Shown one piece after another: positions 7,672-9,602 of a DNA stretch of 9,602 nucleotides (positions within the stretch are counted from its first letter, which is position 1; each line of letters begins with the position of its first letter). The notes beneath the pieces were generated by a model that searched no databases, was not told the origin of the DNA, and saw only the letters and a program-made list of their open reading frames with translations. Where the stretch lies: positions 1 to 9,602 of the forward strand of contig CABUTY010000030.1 of NCBI GenBank assembly GCA_902494595.1, read 5' to 3'. The position numbers and the translations under genes are program-made. This DNA is from an uncultured Porphyromonadaceae bacterium. Lineage in GTDB: Bacteria; Bacteroidota; Bacteroidia; Bacteroidales; Muribaculaceae.

Positions 7672-9471
7672 TTACTCTAATTCCATCAGCTCGAGGAGGC
7701 GTAGTTCGGCGGTGTCGATGGCGGCCATCAGCTCTTCAATGCGCTGGGCCGCTGTCGTCAGGGCCATATGGTCCATGGTGCCGGAGTTCATTGCCGCTTC
7801 AAGGAATTCACGTTCCGCGTTCATCGCCGGGAGGTCTTTCTCCAGCTGCTCGTATTCGCGACGTTCCCTGAAGCTCATCCTGCGCTTCTCTTCGCTGCGG
7901 CGTCGCAGCTGCTCGCTGCGCTCCTTGCGGCTCTCCTTAGCCTCGCGCCGCTCCGCCTTGCGAGCCTCGGCAACACAGTGCCGGTAGGTGGAATAGTCGC
8001 CGGGAAAATCACGCACTTCCCCGTCGCCCTCGAACACAAAGAGATGGTCCACAACCCGGTCGAGGAAATACCGGTCGTGACTCACCACTATCACGCACCC
8101 CTTGAACGAGGCCAGATAATCTTCCAGCACAGCCAAAGTCATGATGTCGAGGTCGTTGGTGGGCTCGTCGAGCACTAAGAAATTGGGTTCCCGCATCAGC
8201 ACCGTGGCGAGATAGAGCCGGCGACGCTCACCTCCGCTAAGCTTGGAGATGTACTTCTGCTGGTCGGCCGGGGTGAAGAGAATCCGCGTAAGAAATTGTC
8301 GTGCCGTCAGCGTGGTCTTTTCGTCTATGCGCACTCTGTCGGTCACCTCCTCCACGGCGTCGATGACCCTCTTGTTTTCGTCGAAGTCGGTCATGCCTTC
8401 CTGACTGTAATAGCCCCAGCGGACTGTCTGTCCTATGTCAATGCTTCCCGAATCGGGATTCAGCTTACCCAACAGCATACGGATGAAAGAGGATTTGCCG
8501 ACACCGTTGCCGCCCACTATGCCCACCTTCTCGTAACGGGCGAAAGTATAGCTCCAGTCGTTGAGTATTTTCTTGTCGCCGAAAGCTTTCGACACGTTTC
8601 TTGCCTCGAAGATCTTGGAGCCTATATATCGGGCTTTTACGCCGAGACTCACATTCTTCTCCGGCGCCACGCCATGGCTCCGTTTCTCAAGATCATGGAA
8701 ATTGTCGATACGGTATTTTGCTTTGGAGCCGCGGGCCTGCGGCTGCCGGCGCATCCATTCGAGTTCGCCGCGAAGCAGATTGCGCACTCTCGCCAGCTCC
8801 GCCTCACGGCTTTCCATCCGTTCGGCACGCCGTCGGAGATAATAGTCATAGTTGCCGTCATAACTGTAGAGGCTTTCTCCCTCCAGCTCTATGACACGGC
8901 TGCACACCTTGTCGAGAGTCCACCGGTCGTGGGTGACCATCAGCAATGTCACCCGCTTGCGCTGAAGGTATTCCTCAAGCCATTCCACCACCTCGATGTC
9001 CAGATGGTTGGTAGGCTCGTCGAGAATCAGCATGTCGGGCTCGGTCAGGAGCACCTTTGCGAGAGCCACTCGTTTGGCCTGCCCTCCCGAAAGCTGCGAT
9101 ACCGGCTGCGAGAGGTCGCCGATGCCGAACTGCGTCAATAATTGTACAGTGCGTTCACGGCCATCCCACTCCGCCGGTTCCGTCCCTTCCGGAACCGCCG
9201 GCATGGCGTAATCCACCGCATTCAGTTCCGAGTCAAGAGGCGGAAGCTGCTCCAGATAACCTATATGCAGTCCGTTGCGCCACACTATCCTCCCCGAATC
9301 GGCACTCTCGCGGCCCGACAATATGTTGAGGAAGGTAGACTTGCCTGCCCCGTTCCGGGCCACAAGCCCCACCTTCTCCCCGAGGTCGATACCGAAATTC
9401 ACGTCGGCAAACAGCACCCTGTCGCCATAACTCTTCGTCAAACCCTCAACCTGCAGATAACATTCTCCCAT
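7672..9471 (-). CDS. uup: Uup-type ABC-F ATPase
   Basis: A 599-residue twin-cassette ABC-F protein without membrane segments. NBD1: Walker A ARNGAGKS (39-46, an Ala in place of the first Gly), signature LSGGQAKR (127-134), Walker B LILDEPTNHLD (148-158), His181. NBD2: GGNGVGKSS (320-328), signature LSGGERRR (411-418), [11 protein letters not shown] (432-442), His465. Both catalytic glutamates are present, so two working ATP sites are expected. The linker between the cassettes contains RRQPQARGSKAKYR. Residues about 500-599 form a highly charged C-terminal region rich in Arg, Lys and Glu, with SFRERREYEQLEKDLPAMNAE, matching the coiled-coil domain of Uup, which in E. coli binds DNA and affects transposon excision and ribosome-related functions. 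The start is supported by YLQVEGLTKSYGD, the usual Uup opening. It is transcribed leftward, away from a divergent gene at the right edge. Orthology to Uup is likely; the role in this organism is inferred. Confidence 0.92.
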   Translation of the reverse strand: MGECYLQVEGLTKSYGDRVLFADVNFGIDLGEKVGLVARNGAGKSTFLNILSGRESADSGRIVWRNGLHIGYLEQLPPLDSELNAVDYAMPAVPEGTEPAEWDGRERTVQLLTQFGIGDLSQPVSQLSGGQAKRVALAKVLLTEPDMLILDEPTNHLDIEVVEWLEEYLQRKRVTLLMVTHDRWTLDKVCSRVIELEGESLYSYDGNYDYYLRRRAERMESREAELARVRNLLRGELEWMRRQPQARGSKAKYRIDNFHDLEKRSHGVAPEKNVSLGVKARYIGSKIFEARNVSKAFGDKKILNDWSYTFARYEKVGIVGGNGVGKSSFIRMLLGKLNPDSGSIDIGQTVRWGYYSQEGMTDFDENKRVIDAVEEVTDRVRIDEKTTLTARQFLTRILFTPADQQKYISKLSGGERRRLYLATVLMREPNFLVLDEPTNDLDIMTLAVLEDYLASFKGCVIVVSHDRYFLDRVVDHLFVFEGDGEVRDFPGDYSTYRHCVAEARKAERREAKESRKERSEQLRRRSEEKRRMSFRERREYEQLEKDLPAMNAEREFLEAAMNSGTMDHMALTTAAQRIEELMAAIDTAELRLLELMELE

Positions 9472-9485
9472 CTTCTAAGAAACTG

Positions 9486-9500
9486 AAGTCATCTTGACTT
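9486..9500. promoter_or_regulatory. 15-bp palindrome in the divergent spacer
   Basis: AAGTCA-TCT-TGACTT is a perfect 6-bp dyad with a 3-nt centre, 15 bp upstream of the Uup start codon and within the 62-bp gap to the divergent gene. Its position suits an operator controlling one or both genes. On the + strand it is followed by a short T run, so a small terminator for antisense transcripts is another reading. No known regulator consensus was recognised. Confidence 0.35.
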
Positions 9501-9521
9501 TTTGAAATTGTTAATATGTTT

Positions 9522-9526
9522 AAGGA
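9522..9526 (+). promoter_or_regulatory. Ribosome binding site of the right-edge gene
   Basis: AAGGA lies 7 nt before the ATG at 9534. It is the best-spaced Shine-Dalgarno-like sequence in the window, and it supports this ATG as a real start. Confidence 0.5.
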
Positions 9527-9533
9527 ATATCAC

Positions 9534-9602
9534 ATGGAACGCCAACAGATTCCACCCTTTCCAGCTGGAGACCGTTTTGTCGAAACGGTTGAGTACGGAT
9601 CG
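9534..9602 (+). CDS. Start of an unidentified gene, truncated by window end
   Basis: Only the first 23 codons are present: MERQQIPPFPAGDRFVETVE followed by YGS. The reading is supported by an AAGGA ribosome binding site 7 nt upstream, an open frame to the window edge and a divergent position relative to uup, which otherwise leaves no gene on this side. There is no signal peptide or hydrophobic start, so a cytoplasmic product is likely. A 7-bp inverted repeat (9571-9577 with 9583-9589) lies within these codons. I do not recognise the family. Confidence 0.55.
   Translation, partial: MERQQIPPFPAGDRFVETVEYGS

Noticed and set aside
8296..9141. Open frame of 281 codons antisense to uup
   Set aside because: The sense strand encodes a complete ABC-F protein with every motif; the antisense product has no family features.
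7672..9471. Uup NBD1 Walker A begins with Ala rather than Gly (ARNGAGKS) as a sign of inactivity
   Set aside because: The N, G, G, K and S of the loop are kept, as are the signature and catalytic Glu; a substitution at the first position is tolerated in ABC-F relatives as far as I recall.
9494..9522. Possible promoter (TTGACT ... TATGTTTA) for the right-edge gene
   Set aside because: The spacing is too short for either the sigma-70 or the Bacteroides -33/-7 pattern, and the -7-like box overlaps the ribosome binding site.

Overview
The window looks like a chromosomal segment of a Bacteroidota bacterium, probably order Bacteroidales; a Muribaculaceae-like genome would fit but the sequence does not prove it. 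The clues are two lipoprotein signal peptides typical of the phylum, one followed by an HKDND stretch like a Bacteroidota lipoprotein-export signal; start codons mostly without a strong Shine-Dalgarno sequence; a YbiT-type and a Uup-type ABC-F ATPase of the Bacteroidota kind; and GC-rich housekeeping genes (for example 36 of 60 bases G or C at 841-900).

Left part, + strand (1-4634): the 3' 97% or so of ffh (SRP GTPase); a YbiT-like ABC-F ATPase closed by a hairpin at 3006-3032; a small Dabb-family protein; and a 408-residue secreted lipoprotein of unknown function. The lipoprotein's stop codon lies inside a 10-bp hairpin (4631-4653) that probably terminates transcription from both sides, because the next gene converges on it.

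Middle, - strand (7594-4697): a single 965-residue lipoprotein. It combines a clan CD (caspase/gingipain/CHAT-like) cysteine-peptidase-like core (His231-Gly, Cys305), an FN3-like module and a long GLUG-like beta-helix with cysteines at regular positions. It is clearly more AT-rich than its neighbours (24/60 GC at 5461-5520 and 17/60 at 6421-6480), but has a GC-rich patch at the join between peptidase and FN3 modules. It looks like an accessory gene set between core genes and is the most unusual locus here.

Right part, - strand (9471-7672): a Uup-type ABC-F ATPase with both ATP sites complete, upstream of and in the same direction as the big lipoprotein. A short divergent spacer with a 15-bp palindrome separates it from the first 23 codons of an unidentified + strand gene running off the window.

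No multi-gene defence system, CRISPR array, tRNA, rRNA, insertion sequence or phage gene was seen. The two strongest observations are the multidomain peptidase-like lipoprotein and the YbiT-like protein, in which every visible element of one of the two ATP sites is degenerate.
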